A stretch of 64,000 nucleotides of DNA from Promicromonospora sukumoe 327MFSha3.1 (GCF_000385135.1 NZ_ARQM01000010.1:744001-808000); one strand, 5' to 3'. Positions 50,435 to 59,487 are shown, numbered from the stretch's first letter. Notes: a model not told the origin generated them from the letters alone. Translations and numbers: made by a program.

Positions 50435-50461
50435 CCTCTCGGGCAACATGGCACCGAGAGG
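50435..50461 (-). promoter_or_regulatory. terminator-like hairpin in the leader of the acetyltransferase gene
   Basis: CCTCTCGG/CCGAGAGG stem (50454-50461 with 50435-50442) and an 11-nt loop; five T follow at 50433-50429 just before ATG 50425. The GAGAGG in the stem could be the ribosome site, so folding could block translation as well as transcription. Confidence 0.5.
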
Positions 50462-50694
50462 TTCGGGGTTATTTTCGCACGCCGTCCGGGCACGTGTCGA
50501 GGCCCGGTCGCGCGCCGGAACCGGGCCGCCGACGTCGTCCGGCGGTCGTCCGACCCTGTCCGGCGGCGTGCTCAGTCACCGGACGCGCCGAGCGGTGTCC
50601 CCGGCGCTCAGTAGGATGACGACGAAGGGTGCCGCGCGGGCTGGATGCCGGCGGGGGCGCCCCCGAAATCCCCCTGATGAGAGGTGCTCCTCCG

Positions 50695-51921
50695 ATGGCT
50701 GTTCGTCGTGTGGCCCTGCTGACCGCCGGCGGCTTCGCGCCCTGCCTGTCGTCGTCGGTCGGCGGTCTGATCGAGCGTTACACCGAGCTCGACCCCGACA
50801 TCGAGATCATTGCCTACCTGCACGGCTACCACGGCCTGCTGACGGGCAACAAGATCGAGATCGACGACGAGGCTCGTAAGCAGGCGCACGTCCTGCACAA
50901 GTTCGGCGGCTCGCCGATCGGCAACTCGCGCGTGAAGCTGACCAACGTGAAGGACGCCGTCAAGCGCGGCCTGGTCCAGGAGGGTCAGGACCCGCTGCAT
51001 GTCGCCGCGGAGCAGCTCAAGGCCGACGGCGTGGACGTGCTGCACACCATCGGTGGCGACGACACGAACACGACCGCCGCCGACCTGGCCGCCTACCTGC
51101 ACGAGAACGGCTACGAGCTCACCGTCGTGGGCCTGCCGAAGACGATCGACAACGACGTGGTGCCGATCAAGCAGTCGCTCGGCGCGTGGACCGCCGCCGA
51201 GGAGGGCGCGAAGTTCGCCGCCAACGTCATCGGCGAGAACCGCGTGGGCCCGCGCATGCTGATCGTGCACGAGGTCATGGGCCGCCACTGCGGCTGGCTG
51301 ACCGCCGCCACGGCGCAGGCCTACCGCGGCTGGCTCGACGACCAGGAGTGGGCCCCGGCCCTCGGCCTGTCCCGTGAGCGCTGGGACGTGCACGCCGTGT
51401 TCCTGCCCGAGCTCGAGATCGACCTCGAGGGCGAGGCCAAGCGCCTGCGCGGCGTCATGGACGAGATCGGCAACGTCAACATCTTCCTCTCGGAGGGTGC
51501 GGGCATGCACGAGATCGTGGCCCAGCTCGAGGCGGCCGGCGAGACGGTCGAGCGCGACCCGTTCGGGCACGTGAAGCTGGACACCATCAACCCGGGCCAG
51601 TGGTTCGCCAAGCAGTTCGCGGAGAAGCTGGGCGCCGAGAAGGTCATGGTCCAGAAGTCGGGCTACTTCTCGCGTGCCGCGGCCGCCAACGCCGAGGACC
51701 TGCGCCTCATCAAGTCGATGACCGACTACGCGGTGGAGTGCGCCCTGCGCGGCGAGTCCGGCGTCATCGGCCACGACGAGGAGGACGGCGACCGCCTCAA
51801 GGCCATCGCATTCCCGCGCATCGCCGGCGGCAAGGCGTTCGACGTCTCGCAGGAGTGGTTCGGCCAGATCCTCGCCGAGATCGGCCAGCCGCTCGTGCCG
51901 GCCGCTCCCGCGGAGCACTGA
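50695..51921 (+). CDS. pfp: pyrophosphate-dependent 6-phosphofructokinase
   Basis: 408 residues. GGDDTNT and PKTIDND carry the Asp and Lys that favour PPi over ATP; the opening reads LLTAGGFAPCLSSSVGG and substrate loop MGRHCGWL. Phosphorylates fructose 6-phosphate, reversibly, saving ATP in glycolysis. ATG 50695 has GAGAGG upstream. The 245-bp space before it is shared with the divergent acetyltransferase leader and shows no further feature I can support. Confidence 0.94.
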   Translation: MAVRRVALLTAGGFAPCLSSSVGGLIERYTELDPDIEIIAYLHGYHGLLTGNKIEIDDEARKQAHVLHKFGGSPIGNSRVKLTNVKDAVKRGLVQEGQDPLHVAAEQLKADGVDVLHTIGGDDTNTTAADLAAYLHENGYELTVVGLPKTIDNDVVPIKQSLGAWTAAEEGAKFAANVIGENRVGPRMLIVHEVMGRHCGWLTAATAQAYRGWLDDQEWAPALGLSRERWDVHAVFLPELEIDLEGEAKRLRGVMDEIGNVNIFLSEGAGMHEIVAQLEAAGETVERDPFGHVKLDTINPGQWFAKQFAEKLGAEKVMVQKSGYFSRAAAANAEDLRLIKSMTDYAVECALRGESGVIGHDEEDGDRLKAIAFPRIAGGKAFDVSQEWFGQILAEIGQPLVPAAPAEH

Positions 51922-51976
51922 GCGACGTGCGGGCACCACTGGCACTCCCGGCACCCCTGGCACCGGCGGCGGGCCG

Positions 51977-53371
51977 ATGAGCACCGTCACCGATCCGGCA
52001 GGTCCGGCAGGTCCCACCGGGCCTGCTGAGCCTGCCGGGGCCACCGGCCAGGCCGGGCTGGACCACTTCCGCACCCTGGAGGCGCGGCAGCAGCCCACCT
52101 GGCCGGACCCGGCCGCGCTGGCGGCCGCGACCGGCCGCCTGGCCCAGGCCGCGCCCATCGTGGTGCCCGCACAGGCCGACACCCTGACCGAGCGGCTCGC
52201 CGCCGCCGGCCGGGGCGAGGCGTTCCTGCTCCAGGGCGGGGACTGCGCGGAGACGTTCGCCGAGGCGAACGCCGACCGCATCCGCAACAAGATCCGCACC
52301 ATCCTGCAGATGGCGGTGGTGCTCACCCACGGAGCGAGCACGCCCGTCGTCAAGATGGGCCGCATGGCGGGGCAGTACGCCAAGCCGCGCTCCAGCGACA
52401 CCGAGACGCGCGACGGCGAGACCCTGCCGGCCTACCGCGGCGACATGATCAACGGCTTCCCGTTCACGCCGGAGGCCCGGATCCCCGACCCGGAGCGGCT
52501 GGAGCAGGCCTACCGGATCTCGTCGGCCACGGCGAACGTCGTGCGGGCCTTCACGCAGGGCGGTTTCGCCGACCTGCGGCAGGTGCACGAGTGGAACCGC
52601 GGCTTCATGAGCAACCCGGCCTACGCCCGGTACGAGAAGACGGCCGACGAGATCGACCGCGCCATCCGGTTCATGCACGCGTGCGGCGCCGACTTCGACG
52701 CGCTGCGCTCCGTGGAGTTCTTCCTGAGCCACGAGGCCCTGGTGCTCGACTACGAGCGGGCGCTGACCCGCACGGACCAGCGCACGGGCCGGGCCTACGA
52801 CACCAGCGCCCACTTCCTGTGGATCGGCGAGCGCACCCGCCAGCTCGACGGCGCCCACGTCGACTTCATGTCCCGGATCGCGAACCCGATCGGCGTGAAG
52901 CTCGGCCCGACGACGACACCTCACGACGCCCTCGCGCTCACCGAGCGGCTCAACCCGGACAACGTGCCCGGCCGGCTCACGTTCATCACGCGCATGGGCG
53001 CGGGCAAGGTCCGCGACGTGCTGCCGTCCCTCGTCGAGGCCGTCACCTGGTCCGGCGCGAACGTCACCTGGGTGACCGACCCCATGCACGGCAACACGAT
53101 CACGTCGGACAGCGGCTACAAGACCCGCCGGCTGACGGACGTGCTCGACGAGGTGGCCGGGTTCTTCGAGGTGCACAAGGCGCTGGGCACCGTCCCGGGC
53201 GGCCTGCACATGGAGCTCACGGGCGACGACGTCACCGAGGTGCTCGGCGGCAGCGAGGAGATCTCCGACGCGGGCCTCGCGCTGCGCTACGAGACGCTCG
53301 TGGACCCGCGCCTGAACCACCAGCAGTCGCTGGAGCTGGCCTTCCAGGTCGCGGAGATGCTGCGGCGGTAG
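51977..53371 (+). CDS. aroG: class II DAHP synthase
   Basis: First enzyme of the shikimate pathway, plant-like class II; 464 residues. The first 35 residues have an unusual Gly/Pro/Ala repeat (PAGPTGPAEPAGATGQAG). Catalytic blocks: FLLQGGDCAETFAEAN (metal Cys), KMGRMAGQYAKPRSSDTE, HIEWNRG-like EWNRGFMSNPAY, WIGERTRQLDGAHVDF, TRMGAGKVRDVLP and DPMHGNTI. ATG 51977. It lies 3' of pfp by 55 bp; product PEP/E4P demand links it to glycolysis. The M. tuberculosis relative (Rv2178c) lies near pknL too. Confidence 0.95.
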   Translation: MSTVTDPAGPAGPTGPAEPAGATGQAGLDHFRTLEARQQPTWPDPAALAAATGRLAQAAPIVVPAQADTLTERLAAAGRGEAFLLQGGDCAETFAEANADRIRNKIRTILQMAVVLTHGASTPVVKMGRMAGQYAKPRSSDTETRDGETLPAYRGDMINGFPFTPEARIPDPERLEQAYRISSATANVVRAFTQGGFADLRQVHEWNRGFMSNPAYARYEKTADEIDRAIRFMHACGADFDALRSVEFFLSHEALVLDYERALTRTDQRTGRAYDTSAHFLWIGERTRQLDGAHVDFMSRIANPIGVKLGPTTTPHDALALTERLNPDNVPGRLTFITRMGAGKVRDVLPSLVEAVTWSGANVTWVTDPMHGNTITSDSGYKTRRLTDVLDEVAGFFEVHKALGTVPGGLHMELTGDDVTEVLGGSEEISDAGLALRYETLVDPRLNHQQSLELAFQVAEMLRR

Positions 53372-53424
53372 CCGGGTCGGTGGGCCGGACAGCCGGGTCG
53401 GTGGGCCGGGCGACCGGCCCACCG
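53371..53424. terminator. repeat plus hairpin after the DAHP synthase gene
   Basis: GCCGGGTCGGTGGGCCGG occurs at 53371 and 53392; the second copy pairs over 11 bp (53399-53409) with 53414-53424. Confidence 0.65.
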
Positions 53425-53429
53425 GAGGG

Positions 53430-53795
53430 TCAGAGCAGCGTCTGCGCCACGCGGCGCACGGCGGCGCGCTTGCCGTGGATGAGCGCGTCCACGGGCCGCT
53501 CGCCGAGCTCGTCGTTCGGCGTGAACAGCCACTCGAGGATCTCGGGCTCGGTGAACTGGGCGTCGGCCAGCACCATGATCGTGCCGCGCAGGGTGGGGAT
53601 GACGCCGGGGCGGCCCTCGACGTCGGGCAGCACGAACAGGGCCGGGACCTGGAAGGTGGTGCGCTCCCCGCGCTTGATGCCGATCACGTGCCGGTCGCTG
53701 ACCAGCCCGCGCGCCTTGCCCACCTCGATGTCGAGGGACTCGGCGAGGTCGGGAAGGGTCAGCCAGTCGCCCACGAGGGTGTCGAGATCTGTCAC
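53430..53795 (-). CDS. Rv2175c-like winged-helix DNA-binding protein
   Basis: 121 residues. DWLTLPDLAESLDIEVGKARGLVSDR is the helix-turn-helix; IPTLRGTIMVLADAQFTEPEILEWLF and a short basic C-terminus follow. Its M. tuberculosis relative binds DNA and is phosphorylated by PknL, which is encoded divergently here too, so the same kinase-substrate pair is likely. The N-terminal Thr (TDL) resembles the phosphosite region. GTG 53795 is 6 nt from TAGGCT. Confidence 0.9.
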   Translation of the reverse strand: MTDLDTLVGDWLTLPDLAESLDIEVGKARGLVSDRHVIGIKRGERTTFQVPALFVLPDVEGRPGVIPTLRGTIMVLADAQFTEPEILEWLFTPNDELGERPVDALIHGKRAAVRRVAQTLL

Positions 53796-53801
53796 GGCGC
53801 A

Positions 53802-53807
53802 AGCCTA
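53802..53807 (-). promoter_or_regulatory. -10 hexamer TAGGCT of the Rv2175c-like gene
   Basis: 6 nt before GTG 53795; faces the pknL promoter across about 100 bp. Confidence 0.6.
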
Positions 53808-53900
53808 GGCGACGGGGCGCGAGACCGTGACACGGCAACGATCCGGCAACGGCCCGCTGTCCGGTATGCGGGTTCCTGCCAGGGCGTGGGTGGTCACCCG

Positions 53901-53906
53901 TACACT
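53901..53906 (+). promoter_or_regulatory. -10 hexamer TACACT of pknL
   Basis: 7 nt before GTG 53914; supports that start over longer in-frame readings. Confidence 0.55.
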
Positions 53907-53913
53907 CCCACCC

Positions 53914-55806
53914 GTGGCTCAGGTGACGGCAGACCCTCTCATCGGCCGCCTCGTCGACGGGCGGTACGAGATCGTCGCGCGCGTGGCGCGCGGCGGCATG
54001 GCCACGGTGTACCGCGCGCACGACACGCGCCTGAACCGTGAGATCGCGCTGAAGGTGATGCACCCCCACCTGGCGGAGGGGGAGCAGGCCGCGAGCTTCC
54101 GGCAGCGGTTCGAGCGCGAGGCGCGCTCCGCGGCAGGCCTGCAGCACCACGGCGTCGTCGCGGTCTACGACCAGGGCACCGACGGCGACATGCGCTACCT
54201 GACCATGGAGTACGTGCCGGGCACCAACCTGCGCCAGCTCATCCGCGACGGCGACCTCACGCTGCGCCGCTCGTTCGCCGTCCTCGACGTGGTGCTCTCC
54301 GCGCTGGCCGCCGCGCACGCCAAGGGGATCGTGCACCGCGACATCAAGCCGGAGAACGTGCTGCTGGAGGAGGGCACCGGCCGCCCCAAGGTGGCCGACT
54401 TCGGCCTGGCCCGCGCCATCTCCGAGGTGTCGAACACGACCACGGGCACCGTGCTGGGCACCGTGGCCTACCTCGCGCCCGAGACCATCGCCACGGGGCA
54501 CGTCGACGCCCGCGCGGACGTGTACGCCGTGGGCATCCTCGCGTTCGAGCTGTTCACGGGCCGCCTGCCGCACGAGGGCGAGGGGCCCATCCAGGTCGCC
54601 TACGCGCACGTCAACACCGACGTGCCGCCCGTGAGCGCGTTCGCCGGCCACCTGGGCCGCCCGCTCGACGTGCTGGTGCAGGCGCTGACGGCGCGCGACC
54701 CCGACCGGCGCCCGCACGACGCCGCCGTGGCGCTCGACGTGCTGCGCAGCACGTTCCGGCAGATCCCCAACGAGGTGCTGGACATCCCCGCCAAGGCGGC
54801 GCCCCCGCCGTCGTCGGCCGCGGTGAAGGCCGCGCGCACCGCGGTGGTGGAGCGGCCGCCCGCCGGGCGCTGGGCGGCCCAGCAGCCGCCGCAGCCACCC
54901 CAGCCGCAGCCTGAGCGGCGGTCCCGGTTCGGCGGCAAGATCGCCCTCGTCGTAGCCCTGGTCGTGGTCCTGTTCGGCGCCTGGTGGTACACGGAGCAGG
55001 GTCCGGGTGCCTACGCCGTGGTGCCGAACGGCGTCGTGGGCGTCACCGAGGCGCAGGCCGAGGAGGCGCTCACCGAGGCCGGGCTGACGCCCTCCAGGGT
55101 GCCGCAGCACGACTCGGACGTGCCCGAGGGCGAGGTGATCTCCGTGACTCCCGACGAGGGCCGGCGCACGCTGCGCGACGAGCCCGTGGACCTCGTGGTC
55201 TCGCTCGGCCCCGAGCTGGCCGACGTGCCGAGCGGGCTCGTGGGCATGACCGAGGAGGAGGCACGCGCCGCCCTGCGCGACGTCGGCCTCGTCGACGTCG
55301 AGGTCTCGCGCGAGTACTCCGCAGACGTCGTGCGCAACGAGGTGATCTGGGCCTCCGTCCGTGAGGGCGGCTCCGTCCCGACGGACGAGACCGTGCGGCT
55401 CACCGTCTCGGACGGGGCGCCGCCGGTCACCGTGCCCGACGTGACGGGCCTGTCGGCCGCCGACGCCACGGACACGCTGTCCGCGCAGGGGTTCGAGGTC
55501 GCGCGCGAGGACAAGTCCGACAAGAAGGTCGAGGCCGGGGCGGTCATCCGTACCAAGCCGGACGCCGGCAAGGGCGCCGAGCAGGGCAGCACCATCACGA
55601 TCGTCGTCAGCAGGGGCGAGCAGGGCACCGTGCCCGACGTGGTCGGTCTGTCGGTCGAGGACGCCCAGGCCCTGCTCGACGAGGCCGGCTACACGTCGGT
55701 GGTGCGCGGCTTCGGCGAGCTGTTCGGCGAGGGCGTCAAGGAGACCGAGCCCGCGGCGGGGGAGAAGCTGAAGAAGGGCGAAGAGGTCACGCTCTGGACG
55801 TGGTGA
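53914..55806 (+). CDS. pknL: Ser/Thr protein kinase with four PASTA domains
   Basis: 630 residues. Cytosolic kinase domain (about 18-280): Gly-loop VARGGMATVY, Lys47 in EIALKVM, IVHRDIKPENVLL, KVADFGLARA, TVAYLAPE. A Pro/Ala linker leads to one membrane helix (about 350-367, LVVALVVVLFGAWWY) and an extracellular part with four PASTA repeats that sense muropeptides or lipid II in relatives. Divergent from its likely substrate gene. The divergent arrangement and downstream polyprenyl synthase match the recalled M. tuberculosis order. Confidence 0.95.
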   Translation: MAQVTADPLIGRLVDGRYEIVARVARGGMATVYRAHDTRLNREIALKVMHPHLAEGEQAASFRQRFEREARSAAGLQHHGVVAVYDQGTDGDMRYLTMEYVPGTNLRQLIRDGDLTLRRSFAVLDVVLSALAAAHAKGIVHRDIKPENVLLEEGTGRPKVADFGLARAISEVSNTTTGTVLGTVAYLAPETIATGHVDARADVYAVGILAFELFTGRLPHEGEGPIQVAYAHVNTDVPPVSAFAGHLGRPLDVLVQALTARDPDRRPHDAAVALDVLRSTFRQIPNEVLDIPAKAAPPPSSAAVKAARTAVVERPPAGRWAAQQPPQPPQPQPERRSRFGGKIALVVALVVVLFGAWWYTEQGPGAYAVVPNGVVGVTEAQAEEALTEAGLTPSRVPQHDSDVPEGEVISVTPDEGRRTLRDEPVDLVVSLGPELADVPSGLVGMTEEEARAALRDVGLVDVEVSREYSADVVRNEVIWASVREGGSVPTDETVRLTVSDGAPPVTVPDVTGLSAADATDTLSAQGFEVAREDKSDKKVEAGAVIRTKPDAGKGAEQGSTITIVVSRGEQGTVPDVVGLSVEDAQALLDEAGYTSVVRGFGELFGEGVKETEPAAGEKLKKGEEVTLWTW

Positions 55807-55830
55807 GCTCCCTTCGGACCCGCTCGGGTG

Positions 55831-56979
55831 TCAGGCCGCCCGGTCGACGGCGGCGTGGGCCAGGTCGGTGAGCAGGCCGCGGCCCGGCTCGGCGAGGTCC
55901 GCCAGGTCGAGCAACGCGTGGCCGCGCACCGCGAGGTCGGTGATGAGCTGCTCCACGGCGTCCAGCGCGCCGGAGGCCACGATCACCTCGCGCACCCGCG
56001 CCACCTCCGCCTCGGACAGGTCGGGGTTGCCCAGCGCGGCCACCAGGACCGTCGCCTCGGGGCCCTCGGCGTCGGGCAGCAGCGCCAGGGTGCGGGCCAC
56101 GACCACGGTCCGCTTGCCCTCGCGCAGGTCGTCACCGGCGGGCTTGCCCGTGACGGCCGGGTCGCCGAAGACGCCGAGCACGTCGTCGCGGAGCTGGAAC
56201 GCCTCGCCCAGGGGCAGGCCGGCCGCCTCGATGTCGGCGGCGGCCCGCGGGCTCGCGCCGGCCAGCAGCGCGCCGAGCGCGAGCGGCGCGGCCACCGAGT
56301 AGCTGGCGGTCTTGGCGCGCAGCACGTCGCGGGCGCGCTCCTCGTCGGCGGCGGGGTCCTGGCCCCACGGCTCGGCCTGGACCAGCACGTCGAGGTACTG
56401 GCCCACCACGACCTCGCTCTGCATCGCGTCGAAGCGGGCGCGGGTCGCGGCGGCGACGGGCGCCGGCAGGGCCTCGAGCGCGGCCGACAGCTCCCGCTGG
56501 GCGGCCAGCAGCACGAGGTCGCCGATCAGGATCGCGGCGGAGTCGCCGAACCGGACCGGCTCGCCGGACCAGGCCGCGCCCACGTGCTTCGCTGCGAACG
56601 CCCGGTGCGCGGTGGGGCGGCCGCGGCGGGTGTCGGAGTTGTCCATCACGTCGTCGTGCAGCAGGGCTGCGGCCTGGAAGAGCTCGAGCGCGGCGCCCAC
56701 TCGGACGGTCGCGATCCGTGCGGGGTCGGCCGGGTCGGCGGAGCCGCCGTGCGCCCGGAACGACCAGTAGCAGAACGCGGACCGCAGGCGCTTGCCGCCC
56801 ATCAGCAGCCCGGCGGCCTCCTCGACCATCGCCTCCGCGCTCGGGCTGATCGCCCCGACCTCGGCCGTCAGCCGGGCGAGGTGGGCGGTCACCGCGGCGT
56901 CGACGTCGGCGCGCAGGTGCTCGGCGTCGACGAGGGCTGCGGGGCTCAGGGCACTGGTACGGGCAGGTGAGGCTGGCAC
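55831..56979 (-). CDS. polyprenyl (geranylgeranyl-type) diphosphate synthase
   Basis: 382 residues, trans-isoprenyl synthase. First Asp-rich motif LLHDDVMDNSDTRRG, second in FQLRDDVLGVFGDP; the chain-length region before the first motif reads AALELFQAAALL. Makes C15-C20 or longer diphosphates for menaquinone or carotenoid side chains. A menaquinone role would fit the bcc-aa3 chain. GTG 56979 is 6 nt from TAGGCT. Converges on pknL with 24 bp between. Confidence 0.92.
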   Translation of the reverse strand: MPASPARTSALSPAALVDAEHLRADVDAAVTAHLARLTAEVGAISPSAEAMVEEAAGLLMGGKRLRSAFCYWSFRAHGGSADPADPARIATVRVGAALELFQAAALLHDDVMDNSDTRRGRPTAHRAFAAKHVGAAWSGEPVRFGDSAAILIGDLVLLAAQRELSAALEALPAPVAAATRARFDAMQSEVVVGQYLDVLVQAEPWGQDPAADEERARDVLRAKTASYSVAAPLALGALLAGASPRAAADIEAAGLPLGEAFQLRDDVLGVFGDPAVTGKPAGDDLREGKRTVVVARTLALLPDAEGPEATVLVAALGNPDLSEAEVARVREVIVASGALDAVEQLITDLAVRGHALLDLADLAEPGRGLLTDLAHAAVDRAA

Positions 56980-56985
56980 GGGACC

Positions 56986-56991
56986 AGCCTA
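56986..56991 (-). promoter_or_regulatory. -10 hexamer TAGGCT of the polyprenyl synthase gene
   Basis: 6 nt before GTG 56979, placed in the 9 bp separating the stop of the lipoprotein gene and this start plus its 3' end. Confidence 0.55.
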
Positions 56992-57570
56992 TGGGGTTCG
57001 GACGGTGCCGCTGATCGAGCAGAGCCGCCGCTCGCCATCGTCGAGCACGCCGACCACGAGCGACTCCTGCACCTCGCCGGACTTGGTCTTCGTGATCCGC
57101 ACGAACGCGGTCTGCGCGGTGAGGCCGCTCGCGTCCGGCGCCGAGATCTGCTTGAAGCCCTGCCGGGTCAAGATCTTCCTGGCCTGCCCGACCACCCGTT
57201 CCGTGGGGAGGCTCGACGACAGGTTCAGCGTGACCTGCGTCATCGGGACGCTCTTGGTCTTCGAGCCCTTGGCCGCGGCCACGGGCTGGGCCGACGACGC
57301 CAGCAGCGTGGCGTCCTCGGGCACGGGGAACAGGTCGGGCGGGAAGCCCTGCGCGTAGGTGGCCACCGCGGACGAGGGGTCGAAGGTCGGCAGCTCGGTC
57401 GGCCCGCCCGACGCGGCCGCGCTCGGCCCGGGCGTGCCCGTCGCGGTGCTGCCCGCGCCGGCCTGCTCGGTCGCGGCGCCGGTCTCGTCCCCGCAGCCCG
57501 CGGTCGCGAACGCCAGGCCCACGGCGGCGGCGAGCGCGGCCGTCCGGCGGACTGTGGCGAATCGGGACAC
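56989..57570 (-). CDS. predicted lipoprotein of unknown function
   Basis: 193 residues. Basic N-terminus, hydrophobic stretch and lipobox (ATAGC, Cys near residue 26), a Gly/Ser/Thr linker to about residue 60, then a small domain with FPPDLFPVPEDATLLASSAQPV and VVGVLDDGERRLCSISGTV. No family recognised. GTG 57570 was preferred to GTG 57576 because TACGGT ends 6 nt before it. Same strand as, and 9 bp upstream of, the polyprenyl synthase gene. Confidence 0.75.
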   Translation of the reverse strand: MSRFATVRRTAALAAAVGLAFATAGCGDETGAATEQAGAGSTATGTPGPSAAASGGPTELPTFDPSSAVATYAQGFPPDLFPVPEDATLLASSAQPVAAAKGSKTKSVPMTQVTLNLSSSLPTERVVGQARKILTRQGFKQISAPDASGLTAQTAFVRITKTKSGEVQESLVVGVLDDGERRLCSISGTVRTP

Positions 57571-57576
57571 GCGCAC

Positions 57577-57582
57577 ACCGTA
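57577..57582 (-). promoter_or_regulatory. -10 hexamer TACGGT of the lipoprotein gene
   Basis: 6 nt before GTG 57570; moves the likely start two codons in from the longest reading. Confidence 0.45.
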
Positions 57583-57800
57583 GCCGTACCGGGCGGGGCG
57601 GCGACAGCGTGCGGTGATGCAGGCGGATCCGGCGGGGTCGAGATCTTCGTGTCGGATCTCGCGTCGGACCCTTGCGACGGACCTTGAGACGGACCCTCCT
57701 GACGGGACCTCGCGGCGGGGAGCGCGACCACAGGAATCCCGTTGTCCACACGGCCCTCCTGGGCGCGCCCGCGGTTCGCCGGCGGGCTGGGATCGACGAC

Positions 57801-59429
57801 ATGAACCCCGACCTCCAGCCGAACTCCGACAGCGGCCTGCCCGACGGCGGCCTCCCCGACAGCTTTCCCGACACTGGTCCCTCTGCCCGTGACCGCACAG
57901 CCCGTGACTTCTCCGCGCGAGACGTCCCCGAGCGGACGACCCCCAGGAGCAGCACCTCGCCGGGCACCGTCGTCCCGGACCGCGGACGCGCCCCGGCGGT
58001 GTCGAACGCCCGCGTGATCCGCGTTGCCGGGCCGGAGGATCTCCTGGCCTACATCCCCTACCGGCTCGGCTTCGAGCCCGTCGAGTCCGTCGTGGTGGTG
58101 AGCCTGACGGGCCCGCGGCAGCGTGTCGGGCTCGTGGCCCGGGTCGACCTCGCCGACCTCCGGCTGCGCCGGCCCGGCGACCCGGCCGGGCCCGACGGCG
58201 GAGCCACCGCCCGCTGGCTCACCGACCACCTGGTGGCCGACGGCGCGGACCGGGCCGTGGTGGTGCTCTACACGGCGACCGACACCGCCGCGCCGAGCGG
58301 GGCCGCACGCCGGGCCGCGGACGTGCTCCGGGCCCGGATCGACCGGCGGCTGCCGGGCACCGAGGTCTGGCTCGTGGCGCCCACGGGCTTCCGCGCGCTC
58401 GACTGCCAGGACCCGCTGTGCTGCCCGCCGGAGGGCCGCCCGCTCGCCGTGCTCAAGGGCAGCCGCGTGGCCGCCCACATGGTGCTGGAGGGCCGCACCG
58501 TGGCAGGCACCCGTGAGGAGCGGTACACGCTGCGCCCCGCGCCGGAGGCCGCCCGCACGCAGGCGCGCCGCGCGGCCGCGCGCTGGACCGACACCTACCG
58601 GCGCCTGCGGCACCGCACCCGGTTCCCGGACGGCGGCGGTCCCCTCGACGTCGCAGTGCCGGCCCCGCAGCCGGGTGGGAGCGCCGCTCGCGAGGCGGCC
58701 CGGAGCGCGGCGCGGACGACCGCCCGGCGTGCCGCCCGCACCGGTGCCAGGTCCGCCGCGGCCCGGGCCGAGCAGACGCAGCGGGAGCTCGCCGACTGGG
58801 GCGCGCAGAGCCTGGGCCTGTGGCGCTCGGCGGTGCGGGCCGTGGCGCACGCGGAGCCGGGGCAGCCCGTGCCGCTGTCCCCGGTGGACCTCGGCAAGAT
58901 CGGCGCGGCGCTCGCGGACGTACCCGTCCGGGACGCGGTGCTGCTCAGCCTCGTGCCGGGCACCGAGCAGGCGGCCCTGCGCACCGCGCGGCGTGAGGCG
59001 GACGGCGACACCGACCTCGCCACGGGAGCCGTCATGGCCCAGATCGTCGACCCGGAGCGGGGCATCCCGCCGGACCAGGACCGCACCCAGCCGGCCCGGA
59101 GGGTGCTGGAGGCCGTCGTCCGGCACGTTCCTCGCAACCGGCGGGCCCCGGCGTACCTGCTGCTGGCGCTCATCGCGTGGTGGCACGGCGACGGCGGGCT
59201 GGCGGTCGAGCGGGTGTCGGACGCGCTCGGGGTGGACCCCGACTACCGCCTCGCGCTCCTGCTCCGCAGCGCTGTCGTCGGGGGAGTCCCGCCGGGCTGG
59301 GTGCGTCGGGAGCGGACCCTGTTCCACGGCGGAGCCGGCACCGCCGCTCAGCCGGGCGCGGCGACGGAACTGGGCGCGGCGACGGAACCGGGCGCGGCGA
59401 CGGAACCGGGCGCGATGGCTACGGGCTGA
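57801..59429 (+). CDS. DUF4192 family protein
   Basis: 542 residues. A disordered 70-residue head is followed by the DUF4192 core (VAGPEDLLAYIPYRLGFEP, VVSLTGPRQRVGLVARVDL, LVAPTGFRALDCQDPLCC), an Arg/Ala-rich coil (about 300-330), and a helical C-terminal half with YLLLALIAWWHGDGGLAVERV. Family function unknown. The last 25 residues are a tandem repeat (ATEPGA) encoded by an 18-bp DNA repeat. ATG 57801 has no strong ribosome site or -10 element. The 224 bp before it hold nothing else I can support. Confidence 0.85.
   Translation: MNPDLQPNSDSGLPDGGLPDSFPDTGPSARDRTARDFSARDVPERTTPRSSTSPGTVVPDRGRAPAVSNARVIRVAGPEDLLAYIPYRLGFEPVESVVVVSLTGPRQRVGLVARVDLADLRLRRPGDPAGPDGGATARWLTDHLVADGADRAVVVLYTATDTAAPSGAARRAADVLRARIDRRLPGTEVWLVAPTGFRALDCQDPLCCPPEGRPLAVLKGSRVAAHMVLEGRTVAGTREERYTLRPAPEAARTQARRAAARWTDTYRRLRHRTRFPDGGGPLDVAVPAPQPGGSAAREAARSAARTTARRAARTGARSAAARAEQTQRELADWGAQSLGLWRSAVRAVAHAEPGQPVPLSPVDLGKIGAALADVPVRDAVLLSLVPGTEQAALRTARREADGDTDLATGAVMAQIVDPERGIPPDQDRTQPARRVLEAVVRHVPRNRRAPAYLLLALIAWWHGDGGLAVERVSDALGVDPDYRLALLLRSAVVGGVPPGWVRRERTLFHGGAGTAAQPGAATELGAATEPGAATEPGAMATG
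59354..59411 (+). repeat. 18-bp tandem repeat at the DUF4192 3' end
   Basis: Three copies of GGGCGCGGCGACGGAACC plus a partial fourth, differing at one base. In frame, so copy number changes only lengthen the tail. Confidence 0.85.
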
Positions 59430-59487
59430 GCCCAGCCGGGTGAGCCCGGCCCGGCGAGCCCGGCCGGCGGCGCTCGCGGGCGTTCAC

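Noticed and set aside
57672-57800. Longer start for the DUF4192 protein
   Set aside because: The extension is Arg-rich and lacks initiation signals; ATG 57801 begins the disordered head typical of the family.
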